DNA of 64,000 nucleotides from Oscillatoriales cyanobacterium (GTDB taxonomy: Bacteria > Cyanobacteriota > Cyanobacteriia > Cyanobacteriales > Microcoleaceae): contig REAP01000066.1 of the NCBI GenBank assembly GCA_004294385.1, positions 1-64,000 of the forward strand, in the 5' to 3' direction. The position numbers were made by a program, and so were the translations under genes. This document shows positions 50,666 to 60,380 of this stretch, piece after piece. The notes under the pieces are model-generated. The model saw only the letters and a program-made list of their open reading frames with translations, did not search any database and was not told the origin of the DNA. Each line of letters opens with the position of its first letter. Position 1 is the stretch's first letter.

Positions 50666-53600
50666 CTACAACTTCAGTCCTATGACTTGAGTATAAGCTC
50701 CCCGTGCTTGAGTAACACCAATTGTACGCTCAGCCGATTGAATCATAGGTCGCCGCCACTTCATCAAAAGCGTAGAACGTAGACGGGCGGTAGCGTTGCA
50801 GCGCAAAAATAAAACTCAGCGCCGTCAAGGACTTTTCGCCTCCAGACATGGAAGCCAGCCGCTGTACCGGCTTACCTTTGGGGTGAGCGACTAGATTCAA
50901 GCCGCTGCTGAAAGGGTCTTCCTGGTCATCTAGCTGAAGATAGCCGTCACCTTCAGAAAGTTCCGCAAAGATAGTTTGGAAGTTCTCGTTAACAGCATCG
51001 AAAGCTTCTTTAAAAGCTCGTCGCCGCAGAGTAGTAAAGTTTTCGATTCTCAACAGCAGTTCCGTCCGTTCTCCTTCCAAAGTTGTCAATTTTTGACTCA
51101 ATTCTTGGAGGCGTTCTTGGGTGCGATTGTACTCTTCTAAGGCTAGCATATTGACTGGTTCTAGAGCTTGAATGCGTTTCGCGATCGCCTTTACTTCCTG
51201 CTGCAATTCCGTCAAATTGCCTTTCTCGACATTTTCGGGAATTGACGGCACTGGATCTGGCATTTCTGCCCGCTGAGTTGCCAACAAATCGCGGACTGCG
51301 GTCAATTGTTCTCGCCGTTCTTGCTGGCTTTCGTGGAGTTTTTGTAACTGCCATTGTAACTGCTGTTTGGCTAAATGTTTTTCTCTCAATTGTGATTCTG
51401 CCCGATCGCGTTCTCCCTTCTGCACCCCCAATTTTTCCTCAATTTGTGCCACAGCAGCCCTAGCTTCCGAAATTTGCTGCTCAATGGCCGACTGCTGGGA
51501 AACAATGTGGTTAATGGCATCCGCGCTAGTGTTTTGCTGCATTTGCCATTCCTGCAACTTCTGGCTGCCTGCTTGAATTTTCTCCGACCAACGCCCGAAT
51601 TGATTTTCCAAGTCTACAAGGCGCTGCTGGACGTTTCTGAGAGCTAATTCTCGCTCTTGCAGTTGCGCTTCTTGTGCGCGAAGACCTGATTGCATTTGCT
51701 GCCATTCGCTGTGGCTGTTGGACTCTTCCAACTGCGCTAAAGTTTGGCGGTATTGCTGTAATTGAGTTTCTTTCACGGGCAATTCCCGTTCTAGCAATTG
51801 CAATCTGGATTGGGAATTAGTTAATTCCTGAGTGTTTTTAGTAATTTGCGATCGCACTTGTTCCTGTTGCGCCACCAACTTCTGAGTTTCTGCCGCCAAC
51901 TGTTCCAGCCTCAACTGATTTTCGCGCAAATTTTGTTTGGCTTCCATCAATTCTTGACTACTGGTTTTGAGTGCAATAGATGCGCGCTCGATCGCAATTT
52001 TGCAACGTGCCAAAATCCGCTCAATTTCCTCAAGCCTTTCTTGCAAAGATGCGATCGTTCTCGCTTCAACTTGCGCCTCGTTAGCATCAACCGTACCAAA
52101 ATGCAAAGTCGATCTGCTACTCGAACTACCGCCAGTCATCGCGCCGCTTGTTTCCAAAATTTCCCCATCCAAAGTGACAATCCGATACTGTCCCAAATAG
52201 CGACGAGCATCCGTGAGATTGCCAAACACAACTGTGCTACCAAAAACGTAAGCAAAAATCTCATTGTACCGGGAATCGCAGTCAATCAAATTTACCGCAG
52301 CATCCATAAAACCGGCCGCCCTACGCAAATTTTCATTCACCGAAAATCTGCCACCTCTAATTTTAGTTAAAGGCAAAAACGTCATTCTACCCGCCCGTTT
52401 TTGTTTCAATAGTTCAATCGCCTGGGCGGCTATGCGGTCATCTTCCACCACCATATTTCCCATCCGGCCACCCGCCGCAATTTCCAAGGCTAACTGATAG
52501 CGCGGTTCCACCCTTCCCAGTTGAGCCACCAGCCCACAAATTCCGGGAATTCCGCTTTGCACAATAATTTTTGCGGTAAACGTGCCTGTCGCTTCTTGAG
52601 CTGCTTGAAACTGCATTTCCAGCTTGTCTAATGTCCGCTGTCTTTCCCGTTGTTCTTCCAACAAACGAGTTTGAGTTTCTTGCTGAAGCTTGAGTTCTTG
52701 TTCCGATTCTAATACAATTTGATTCAGGGACTCTACTTGCAAAGATGCAATTCCTTTGGTTGTAAAAAGCTCGGATTGCTGAACTTTTTTGGCTGCAATT
52801 TCCTGTTCCAATACTTGCAGGGATTGGTTTTGTTCTTGAATTTGACTTTGTAGGCGATCGACTCTTTCGCCAATCGCAGCTTGTTCGGCGCGTTCAGGTT
52901 CCAAACTTTGCTGTACAGTTTCAATTTGGCGGTGCAATTCCGTTTGCTGTTGTACCCAAACTTCTGCTGTTGAGGCGATCGCATTTGCAACTTCCCGACT
53001 TTCATTTAAGCTTTGCTGGGAAACATCCCGCTGTTCCTGAAAACTGCCCTGCTGAGATTTAACATAAGATATTTCAATCTCAATTTGCTCCAAACTTTGC
53101 CGGAATTGTCGAACTTCTTGCTCAGTTTGTGCTATATTAGCAGCAAGTTGTCCAGCAGTTGTTTCCAACTCCTGCTTGCGGTTTTGCAATTGCCGCCGTT
53201 CCGCTTCTTGCGTCGCCATAGTCGATTGTAGCGCCAACAATTCCGATTCTCCCAAAGCTTTGACGCGGGCATTCAGTGCGTCAAGTTCTGCGGTGGCTGT
53301 TTCAATTTGAGTGTTAGCTGTTTGCAATTGTTCAGTGAGATCGGTAGAATTGCGATCGCCTGCTTCGATTTGTTCCCGTAGTTTCCATTCTTGCTTTTGC
53401 AACTGTCGGAATTTTAGGACAATCTCCCACTGCGACTTTTCTTGGAATTCTGCCCGCAACTTTTGATATTTTTCGGCTTTTGTGCGATCGTTTGCCAGTC
53501 TATCGCGCTGAGAAATCAGCTCTTTTTCCACAATTCGGCTGCGTTCTTCTACATCCTTGACTTCATCCAATTTATGTCTAGCTAAGGAGATTTTGCGATC

Positions 53601-54281
53601 GAATTGAGCCACTCCGGCCAATTCGTCAATGATTTCTCGGCGTTCCTTGGAATTCATCGAAATAATGCTAGTAACATCGCCTTGCAATACGACATTATAA
53701 CCTTCGGGATAAATTCGCAAACGGTTCAGTTGTTCGTGCAGTTGAGTTAGGGTGCAAGGTTCGCCATTAATGTAATAAGTCGATGTGTAAGTTCCTTGGC
53801 GAGTCACTCGTAGTTTGCGCGTCACACTCCACTCGGACGATTTTGGATTTTGGATTTTGGATTTTCGATTAGCAGGTGATTTTCCGTTATTCTGTTCAAT
53901 TTCTGGAATTTCAATTTCTGCGATTTCTACTGCTATTGCTTCTACTTCAGACAAGTCATCTGCTGCGTCTTCATATCCATCTTCATATTCATCATCAGCA
54001 AACCATTCATCTCCAACACCTTCGAGAGCAAATGTTGCAGTTACACTAGATTCGATCGTACCGCGTTTATTTTGAGCATTGTTCACCAAATCCGGCAAAC
54101 GTTCAGCCCGCATCCCCTTAGAAGTCGAAAGTCCCAGACAAAACAGCAAACCATCGAGGATATTCGACTTACCAGAACCGTTAGGCCCCGAAACCACAGT
54201 AAAACCAGGTAGCACGGGAATGGACGTCGTGCCACCAAAAGATTTAAAGTTAGTTAGTTCGATCCGTTTAATGTGAACCAT
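50666..54281 (-). pseudogene. smc: SMC chromosome-segregation protein with a C-terminal deletion and frameshift
   Basis: The open frame from 54281 to 50730 gives 1183 residues: Walker A in GPNGSGKSNILDGL, long coiled coils, the hinge near MGNMVVEDDRIAAQAIELLK, the ABC signature [17 protein letters not shown] and Walker B in FYAFDEV. It then goes to AATYDSIG and stops. Directly downstream, one frame over, the codons read [20 protein letters not shown] and TQVIGLKL with a stop at 50666, the normal C-terminus. About 90 bases (D-loop region) are missing at about 50755. Near residue 140 a 7-bp repeat (GATTTTG, 53839-53865) is inside the coding region and kept in frame. Confidence 0.85.
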
Positions 54282-54772
54282 ATACTAGGAGTAGCTTTGG
54301 GCTCCGAGTGGTTTTTCAAAGGTAGCACAAGCAAACCCAATATTGAACAATGTTTCAACTTTTGTAGTTGCGATCGAATAGATATCTTACATCTTTGTCA
54401 ACAACACAGGATACCTATCCCGAAAAAGCTGGTTGAGAATCCTTTGACATCTCCAATCGAATCCAGAGCAGCCATAAATTGTAACTTTTGATGCTTTTAA
54501 CTGAAATTAGATGCGATCGCGATTATCTATGCAATTCATCCTGAAAGACCGTGCTAGACTGCGTTTGATAACTATGAAATTTATAATTGTCACCATCTAC
54601 CCCTAGACATATCCCATCTTTCCGGTAAAATCGAAATCAAAATTAAAAAAGTGGCGGGGGAACTCCGTCACTCAAAAAAGCCTTTGCAAAAAAGGAAAAA
54701 GAAGCCTGCGGTCTAACTGTACTCAGTTGACTGTTAGGTTCGTTCACTAATGTATAAAGTAACAAAACGCAT
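54282..54772. other. Divergent spacer between smc and murA
   Basis: These 491 bases carry the promoters of smc (minus) and murA (plus). The string GTGGCGGGGGAACTCCGTCAC (about 54651-54671) is a weak hairpin. I see no gene and no tRNA. Confidence 0.4.
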
Positions 54773-56176
54773 ATGGAGGGCAAAACCATTACACCCACTC
54801 TAAACTCGTCCAATCTTTCAGCTTCATCCGAAAGCGACCAACCAGTATTGAAAATTTGGGGCCGCGAACCCCTCAAAGGACACGTCAAAATCAGCGGTGC
54901 CAAAAACTCCGCCTTAGTAGTCATGGCCGGTGCCATCCTATGCCCAGAAGATTGTCGCCTCCGTAATGTTCCCTCCCTAGTCGATGTCCGCCGTATGGGG
55001 CAGATTCTCTCGGCTGTAGGAGTCAAAATAGAGGCAAATGGCGACGTTTTAGATATCAATGCCAGCCAACTCATAGACGCTCAAGCCCCCTACGAATTAG
55101 TCAGCCAACTGCGGGCGAGCTTTTTCATCATCGGGCCGCTGCTAGCACGTTTGGGATTTGCCAAAGTTCCGTTACCCGGTGGGTGCGCCATCGGTGCCCG
55201 GCCCGTCGAACTCCATGTTCGCGGTTTGCAAGCCCTGGGCGCTGAAGTTCACATCGAACACGGCACTGTTCACGCCTACGTCAAAGGGCCCAACCGCCGT
55301 TTACAGGGAGCTAAAATTTATTTAGATTACCCCAGCGTCGGAGCTACTGAAACTTTGATGATGGCTGCTACCTTAGCCGAGGGGGAAACCATCATTGAAA
55401 ATGCGGCTCAAGAACCGGAAGTCGAAGATTTGGCGAATTTCTGTCGCGCCATGGGAGCGAAAATTCAGGGCGCTGGTACTAATACCATCGTCATTTCGGG
55501 AGTTCCCAAACTTCACTCCGTAGACTATTCAATCATTCCCGATCGCATCGAAGCAGGAACATTTTTACTAGCAGGAGCGATTACTCACTCCGAAATCAGT
55601 TTATCACCAGTCATTCCTGAGCACCTGACCGCCGTAATTGCCAAGTTACAAACAATGGGGGCAAAAATTATTACAGAATCCCCAGACATTTTGCGGATAA
55701 TTCCCGGCAAAATTCATACAGCTACGGACATCGAAACTCTGCCTTACCCCGGTTTCCCCACAGATATGCAGGCTCCGTTTATGGCTTTGCTCACCTTGAG
55801 CGAGGGCGACAGCATAATTAATGAAACAGTTTTTGAGAACCGCTTGCGGCACGTAGCCGAACTCAATCGCATGGGCGCGGACATTCGTGTTAAAGGCAAT
55901 GTGGCTGTGGTGCGCGGGGTGGCGCAACTATCGGGAGCACCCGTGGTGGCTACAGATTTGCGGGCCTCGGCTGCTTTGGTGCTGGCGGGACTGGCTGCTG
56001 ATGGTGTCACCACAATCAGCACTTTGCAGCATTTAGACCGCGGCTACGAGCAGTTAGAGGTGAAGTTGCAAAAATTGGGAGCGAAATTGCAGCGCGTCAC
56101 AGAGGGAGGAGAAGCAGCTAATGCTGAGGCTAATGCTGAGGCTCCTGTCGAACCAGTGCGATCGGGTTTAAAGTAG
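54773..56176 (+). CDS. murA: UDP-N-acetylglucosamine 1-carboxyvinyltransferase (MurA)
   Basis: The 467-residue protein begins with an extra 25 residues before the domain start [20 protein letters not shown]. It keeps the loop with the catalytic Cys, [20 protein letters not shown], and [20 protein letters not shown]. MurA transfers enolpyruvate to UDP-GlcNAc, the first step toward peptidoglycan. A cytosolic protein, complete. The C-terminal 20 residues are Glu/Ala-rich with two NAEANAEAP units, likely a slippage repeat. Confidence 0.94.
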   Translation: MEGKTITPTLNSSNLSASSESDQPVLKIWGREPLKGHVKISGAKNSALVVMAGAILCPEDCRLRNVPSLVDVRRMGQILSAVGVKIEANGDVLDINASQLIDAQAPYELVSQLRASFFIIGPLLARLGFAKVPLPGGCAIGARPVELHVRGLQALGAEVHIEHGTVHAYVKGPNRRLQGAKIYLDYPSVGATETLMMAATLAEGETIIENAAQEPEVEDLANFCRAMGAKIQGAGTNTIVISGVPKLHSVDYSIIPDRIEAGTFLLAGAITHSEISLSPVIPEHLTAVIAKLQTMGAKIITESPDILRIIPGKIHTATDIETLPYPGFPTDMQAPFMALLTLSEGDSIINETVFENRLRHVAELNRMGADIRVKGNVAVVRGVAQLSGAPVVATDLRASAALVLAGLAADGVTTISTLQHLDRGYEQLEVKLQKLGAKLQRVTEGGEAANAEANAEAPVEPVRSGLK

Positions 56177-56366
56177 TCATTAGTCATTAGTCATTAGTCA
56201 TTAGTCAGTAGTCATTAGTTAGTAGCGGTGCCCTGAGCGTAGTCGAAGGGTCATTAGTGAGTAGAAAGTCCTTACTACAAACTTTAATAACCAATGACCA
56301 ATGACCAATGACCAATGACCAATGACCAATTCCCCATGCCCCATGCCCAATTCCCAACTGACTAAA
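56177..56366. repeat. Heptad STRRs with a CCCTGAGCGTAGTCGAAGGG element
   Basis: TTAGTCA units, one CCCTGAGCGTAGTCGAAGGG copy (56231-56250), and CCAATGA and CCCAATT units fill the gap to the M48 gene. No gene is seen. Confidence 0.85.
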
Positions 56367-57239
56367 ATGTCGAACATACCGCTAATCGGTTTGAAAGCAG
56401 ACCAGTTTCGTCACCCGCTAGACTTGGAAGCCACCAATGCTCTCAAACAACTGCCCGGCCTGGATTTGATGGTGCGGCAGTTGCTGGGACAACTTGGCGA
56501 ACAGTTTTTCAGGCTCGAAAATCTGGCTTCCAGTGTCCAAGTCGGTGAAAATCAATTGCCCCACCTGCATCAATTGCTGTTAGATGCCTGCAAAACTTTG
56601 GATTTAGAAGTGCCACAGCTTTATGTGCGCCAGCATCCGATGCCGAATGCCTACACCTTTGCGATGCGCGGAAAACAGCCGTTTGTGGTGATGCACACTT
56701 CTCTGATTGATTTGCTGACAGATGAGGAAGTGAAGGCGGTAATTGCTCACGAGTTGGGCCATTTGAAGTGCGAACATGGAGTTTACCTAACTCTGGCAAA
56801 TTTAATTGTGTTAGCTGCCGGTCAAATTTCGCCGGTGGGAACTGTGCTAGTACAGGGTTTGCAGACACAAATGTTGGAATGGCTGAGGTGTGCAGAATTT
56901 ACGTGCGATCGCGCCGCTTTGTTGGCCACCCAAGACCCAAGAGTGGTAGCATCGGTGCTGATGAAACTGGCTGGAGGTTCCCCGGCTTTGGCTCCCAAGC
57001 TGAATGTCGATGCGTTTTTGGCTCAAGCGCGGGCCTATGATGACATCAGCAGCACTGAACTGGGAGAAATGCTCAAACAGGCTCAAACCGCTCAGTTGTC
57101 CCATCCAGTACCAGTATTGCGGGCTAGAGAGATCGATCGATGGGCAAGTTCAAAAAATTATGAATCTTTACTTGCACAATCGCGATCGGTGTGTTATGAT
57201 GGTGAAACTAAAACCAAGGGCGGGTGGCGGAATTGGTAG
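56367..57239 (+). CDS. M48-family metallopeptidase
   Basis: The start at 56367 (MSNIPLIGLKADQFRHPLDL) avoids 15 codons of repeat sequence from the longer frame at 56322. The zinc site is VIAHELGHLKCEHG with a downstream Glu in RCAEFTCDRAALLAT. The 290-residue protein has hydrophobic segments near residues 150-175 (LANLIVLAAGQISPVGTVLV), as in membrane-bound M48 peptidases. The last 22 bases, including the stop, overlap the tRNA-Leu gene, so its C-terminus (GGWRNW) has been fixed by the tRNA sequence. Confidence 0.88.
   Translation: MSNIPLIGLKADQFRHPLDLEATNALKQLPGLDLMVRQLLGQLGEQFFRLENLASSVQVGENQLPHLHQLLLDACKTLDLEVPQLYVRQHPMPNAYTFAMRGKQPFVVMHTSLIDLLTDEEVKAVIAHELGHLKCEHGVYLTLANLIVLAAGQISPVGTVLVQGLQTQMLEWLRCAEFTCDRAALLATQDPRVVASVLMKLAGGSPALAPKLNVDAFLAQARAYDDISSTELGEMLKQAQTAQLSHPVPVLRAREIDRWASSKNYESLLAQSRSVCYDGETKTKGGWRNW
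57172..57200 (+). promoter_or_regulatory. Promoter of tRNA-Leu inside the M48 coding region
   Basis: TTGCAC (57172-57177) and TATGAT (57195-57200) are separated by 17 bases, an ideal sigma-70-type spacing. A start near 57207 would lie about 11 bases before the tRNA. Confidence 0.65.
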
Positions 57240-57299
57240 ACGCATCAGACTCAAAATCTGACACCGAAAGGTATGAGAGTTCGATTCTCTCTTCGCCCA
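57218..57299 (+). tRNA. tRNA-Leu (CAA)
   Basis: The 82-base type II tRNA has acceptor GGGCGGG/TTCGCCC, D arm GGCGGAATTGGTAGACGC, anticodon stem-loop TCAGA-CTCAAAA-TCTGA with anticodon CAA, and T arm GAGAGTTCGATTCTCTC. Discriminator A fits leucine. Confidence 0.95.
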
Positions 57300-57322
57300 C
57301 TACTACAAGAAGTTAATAAATT

Positions 57323-57350
57323 TAGGGTTCCAGATTGATCTGGAACCCTA
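57323..57350. terminator. Terminator of tRNA-Leu
   Basis: TAGGGTTCCAGA (57323-57334) and TCTGGAACCCTA (57339-57350) form a perfect 12-bp stem with a four-base loop, followed by GTTTATG. Confidence 0.8.
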
Positions 57351-57357
57351 GTTTATG

Positions 57358-57679
57358 TTGGGAATTGGGAATTGGGAATTGGGAATTGGGAATTGGGAAT
57401 TGGGAATTGGGAATGGGGCATCGGGCATCGGGCATGGGGCATGGGGCATGGGGCATGGGGCATGGGGCATGGGGCATGGGGCATTGGGCATGATGCTTAA
57501 GAAATTAGGAGACGGCTGCATCGGAATGATTTAACCGCGAAGGCGCAAAGGACGCGAAGGAAGAGAAGAGAGAGATTAATACAGGACGATGCTAACGGAA
57601 ACGATATTATATTAATTCCGGTGCAACCGGAATTGATATAACAACTAACAACTAACAAATAACCAATAACAACTAACTT
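57358..57679. repeat. Heptad STRRs (GGGAATT)n and (GGGGCAT)n, then 74-bp repeat copy B
   Basis: GGGAATT units run to about 57415, then GGGGCAT units to about 57486. At 57518-57591 lies copy B of the 74-bp repeat. The rest, up to 57680, holds AACAACTAAC-type low-complexity bases and no gene. Confidence 0.9.
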
Positions 57680-58555
57680 ATGGGTGAAATAGCCGCTTTA
57701 GGTGCTGCTTTTGTCTGGGCACTATCTTCGACAATTTGGCAGCGAGTAGGACAGGAGATTCCCGCAGTCGTGCTCAATTTGCTCAAAGGCGCGATCGCCC
57801 TTTTTATGCTCCTTGCCACTATACTAATTTTAGGCAAATCCTTACCACCAATCAATCCCCAAATTTTAGCCATGCTACTGATCAGTGGCGCTTTAGGCAT
57901 TGGCATCGGAGACACCGCCTGGTTTGTCGTATTAAAATATTTGGGCGCTAGACGTGCCCTACTTCTAGAAACCCTATCTCCCCCTTTGACTGCTTTATTT
58001 GGTTGGATGTTTTTGCAAGAAAATTTATCCATCAGCGCTTGTACAGGCATTCTTTTAACTATCTGCGGCGTAGGTTGGGTAATTGCCGAAAGAACCGCCG
58101 AAACAAACTTACCATCAAAACATATCTGGCAAGGATTAGGCATTAGTTTATTGGGACAAACAAGTCACGCCGCCGGTGCTGTTTTATCCCGCGCCGCTTT
58201 CACTCAAATTGATATCGATCCCTTGTGGACGGCGGCACTGCGTTTGAGTGGCGGAATGGCAGTCATGTTGTTATTTTTTAATCGTACAAATGCTGATAGT
58301 TTGAAACAATTAAAAGTGCCAAAATTCTTAGGTGCAATTGTATTGGCAGCTTTTTTGGGAACTTATCTCGGTATTTTTCTGCAACAGACTGCACTGAAAT
58401 ATGCGCCCGCCGCAATCGCTCAAGCTCTCACTTCCACCAGTCCCCTGTTTATACTGCCTTTGGCTATGCTGATGGGCGAAAAAGTAAGTGTTAGGGCTGT
58501 TGTGGGTGTAGTTTGCGCGATCGCCGGAATCGCCCTATTATTGGGTTTAAAGTAA
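57680..58555 (+). CDS. EamA-family (DMT) transporter
   Basis: The 291-residue protein has ten hydrophobic segments in two EamA repeats, for example GEIAALGAAFVWALSSTIWQ at the start and RAVVGVVCAIAGIALLLGLK at the end. Substrate unknown. The methyltransferase-like gene starts 20 bases later, so the two are probably one transcript. The spermidine-synthase-like fold of that neighbour hints at polyamines or another amine as the shared theme (inference). Confidence 0.85.
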   Translation: MGEIAALGAAFVWALSSTIWQRVGQEIPAVVLNLLKGAIALFMLLATILILGKSLPPINPQILAMLLISGALGIGIGDTAWFVVLKYLGARRALLLETLSPPLTALFGWMFLQENLSISACTGILLTICGVGWVIAERTAETNLPSKHIWQGLGISLLGQTSHAAGAVLSRAAFTQIDIDPLWTAALRLSGGMAVMLLFFNRTNADSLKQLKVPKFLGAIVLAAFLGTYLGIFLQQTALKYAPAAIAQALTSTSPLFILPLAMLMGEKVSVRAVVGVVCAIAGIALLLGLK

Positions 58556-58575
58556 TTTTATTTGATATTTGACCA

Positions 58576-59505
58576 ATGACTAATTATCGCAATGATTGGC
58601 AAGCCAGAAATTTAGAATTTATTCAAAAACAAATCCATTGGCTTCAGCAACAGCCAGACGGCATCATATTTCAACAGCAAATATCCCGAAACAATTCTAT
58701 TGCTATCAAGAAAATTAATTCTCTAATACTAATGCTTTTGGCAGACCAAGAAACCTTGATCACAAATGTAGCTCAATCTATCTTATACCTGAGCAATCCC
58801 TTAAAATTAATCTTTCCCTATGCCCAAGTAGTGCTGCTAGCATTAGCCTGGAAAAGTCAACCCAAAAATATCTATATTGTCGGCTTTGGTGGCGGTACTA
58901 TTCCCAGATTTTTTCACCACTACTTTCCTAATACAATCATCGAATGTACGGATATTGACTCAACAGTTGTGGAAGTCGCTCAAAAGTTTTTTGGCATTCA
59001 ATTAGATGACAGACTGAAAGTCACAATTCAAGATGGACGCGAATATTTGGAGGCACAAAGTCAAGCCGTAAAATACGATTTAATTATTACAGATGCTGGT
59101 TTTGGTAGCGGTTATATGCCATACACCTTGGTGACTCAAGAATTTTACAAACTGTGCAAAGCTCGATTGTCAAGTGGAGGTGTTGCGGTTATTCATCTTT
59201 TTCACAAGCCAGAGTTTAATGCAGCGGTGGTGAAAACCATTCAAAGTGTGTTTGCACAAGTTTATATATCTAATTTGGAAACTGGGAACAGCCTTGTCAT
59301 TGCTACAAATGGTCTATATTTAGAACAAAATGAAATTTTATTGAAAGCTGAAATAATTCAGGATTTCTACAATTTAGGATTTTCTTTAATCGAAAGGTCG
59401 CTTCAGCTAAAATTTGTTTCCCAATTGCCAGATAGTGCGAACACTTCGGCATCATTGCCAATTTTTATGGATGCTGAAATGCCAGGGGGATATTTGGATG
59501 GTTAA
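58576..59505 (+). CDS. Spermidine-synthase-like (SAM-binding) protein
   Basis: The 309-residue protein has a Rossmann core with IYIVGFGGGTIPRFFHHYFP (glycine loop), IIECTDIDSTVVEVAQKFF (acidic loop), LKVTIQDGREYLEA, YDLIITDAGFGSGYMPY with Asp at the position of the spermidine-synthase catalytic residue, and GGVAVIHLFHK. Family members make polyamines or methylate small molecules. The N-terminal 100 residues are unlike true SpeE, so the exact reaction is open. It follows the EamA gene in a likely operon. Confidence 0.8.
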   Translation: MTNYRNDWQARNLEFIQKQIHWLQQQPDGIIFQQQISRNNSIAIKKINSLILMLLADQETLITNVAQSILYLSNPLKLIFPYAQVVLLALAWKSQPKNIYIVGFGGGTIPRFFHHYFPNTIIECTDIDSTVVEVAQKFFGIQLDDRLKVTIQDGREYLEAQSQAVKYDLIITDAGFGSGYMPYTLVTQEFYKLCKARLSSGGVAVIHLFHKPEFNAAVVKTIQSVFAQVYISNLETGNSLVIATNGLYLEQNEILLKAEIIQDFYNLGFSLIERSLQLKFVSQLPDSANTSASLPIFMDAEMPGGYLDG

Positions 59506-59547
59506 ATATATCAAAACTACTTGACACTCAAATTACCACGGTGTAAT

Positions 59548-59802
59548 ATGGAAGTATTACAATCTAATAGAATTATGAGACTAAAAAGTTGGGAGTCCCC
59601 CCGCAGCGAGGGTCGAAACTCCAAAGGTAAAGGCGGCTCAGCCAGAGCTCGACAGCTCAAAAAGCGACAGCAAACTCTGCGAAAACTGCTAAAAGCTCAA
59701 AATCCTCAGTCAGGCGATCGACAAAACAAAAAAGAGAAGGAAACTTACATTTCCTTCTCTTTTTTCTATCTTTCCTTCCTTAATAGGGAGGATTTTTCTT
59801 AG
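59548..59802 (+). CDS. Possible small basic protein
   Basis: The frame from 59548 codes for MEVLQSNRIMRLKSWESPRS and a Lys/Arg-rich helix ARARQLKKRQQTLRKLLKAQ. The last 25 codons run through the 59728-59765 hairpin, so a natural stop may have been lost. I recognise no family. It may be a real short basic protein or chance. Confidence 0.4.
   Translation: MEVLQSNRIMRLKSWESPRSEGRNSKGKGGSARARQLKKRQQTLRKLLKAQNPQSGDRQNKKEKETYISFSFFYLSFLNREDFS
59728..59765. terminator. Bidirectional terminator between convergent frames
   Basis: AAAAAAGAGAAGGAAA (59728-59743) and TTTCCTTCTCTTTTTT (59750-59765) form a perfect 16-bp stem with a six-base loop. T runs follow in both directions. It lies 15 bases past the stop of the minus-strand gene at 59780. 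Confidence 0.75.
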
Positions 59803-60076
59803 ACACGTTGTTGAGTACCGGCAACTGAGGTCGAGAAGACTGAGGAGGGAGATAGTATTCTGGAGCAGGTGCCGGCTGTTCGATTTCTGAGCGGTAAATC
59901 TGCCACCATCGGAGGGCGATCGCCACCCCAGCAGTACCCAGCCCAAAAGCCAATAAAGAGCCACTTGCACCGATACTGCCGATCGCAGCATCCACAACGC
60001 CCACTGTCACAACAAAGCTGGTAATAGGTTCTCTACGGTAAGCAGACCTTAAAAGTCGCGTCCAGGAAGCATTCAT
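59780..60076 (-). CDS. Small membrane protein of unknown function
   Basis: The 98-residue protein starts MNASWTRLLRSAYRREPITS and has two hydrophobic helices around SFVVTVGVVDAAIGSIGASG and LLAFGLGTAGVAIALRWW. The C-terminus is Pro-rich (EQPAPAPEYYLPPQSSRPQL). The sequence looks like a genuine cyanobacterial small protein, but I know no function. A strong terminator follows its stop. Confidence 0.65.
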   Translation of the reverse strand: MNASWTRLLRSAYRREPITSFVVTVGVVDAAIGSIGASGSLLAFGLGTAGVAIALRWWQIYRSEIEQPAPAPEYYLPPQSSRPQLPVLNNVSKKNPPY

Positions 60077-60380
60077 AAAAAAATACGGTAAGTTACGATT
60101 ATCTCTAAAGTCTAGAGTTAGCGGAACATTCGGAAATTCTAGCTCTCACACTAGCTTAACCTAGATTAATCTTCTCGCCTGTGGGGAATTGTACGGGAGC
60201 TCGGCCAAATTGCCAAGTTCATCAAAGCTGAGATCTTGCACCATTCTCAATAAGCCTTGATGAACAGGCTTTCGGGCCTGTTCATCAAGAAAATTCATCT
60301 ATTGTGGAACGGGCCGGAAAGCCCGTTGCTGACGGGAGCCTGACAAAAGAGTGTGAAGCTGACCGCTTCAGAAGCTAAAA
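60077..60380. other. Spacer with GAACAGGC-type hairpins
   Basis: GATGAACAGGC...GCCTGTTCATC (60258-60288) and a second stem of GAACGGGCC...AGCCCGTT type (60305-60330) lie here. They are relatives of the 71-bp element family. No gene is seen. Confidence 0.6.

Noticed and set aside
51242..53231. Plus-strand frames opposite smc
   Set aside because: They lie within the coiled-coil coding region and show no recognisable domain.
54600..54772. Possible riboswitch upstream of murA
   Set aside because: Only a weak hairpin is visible, and no known riboswitch core was recognised.
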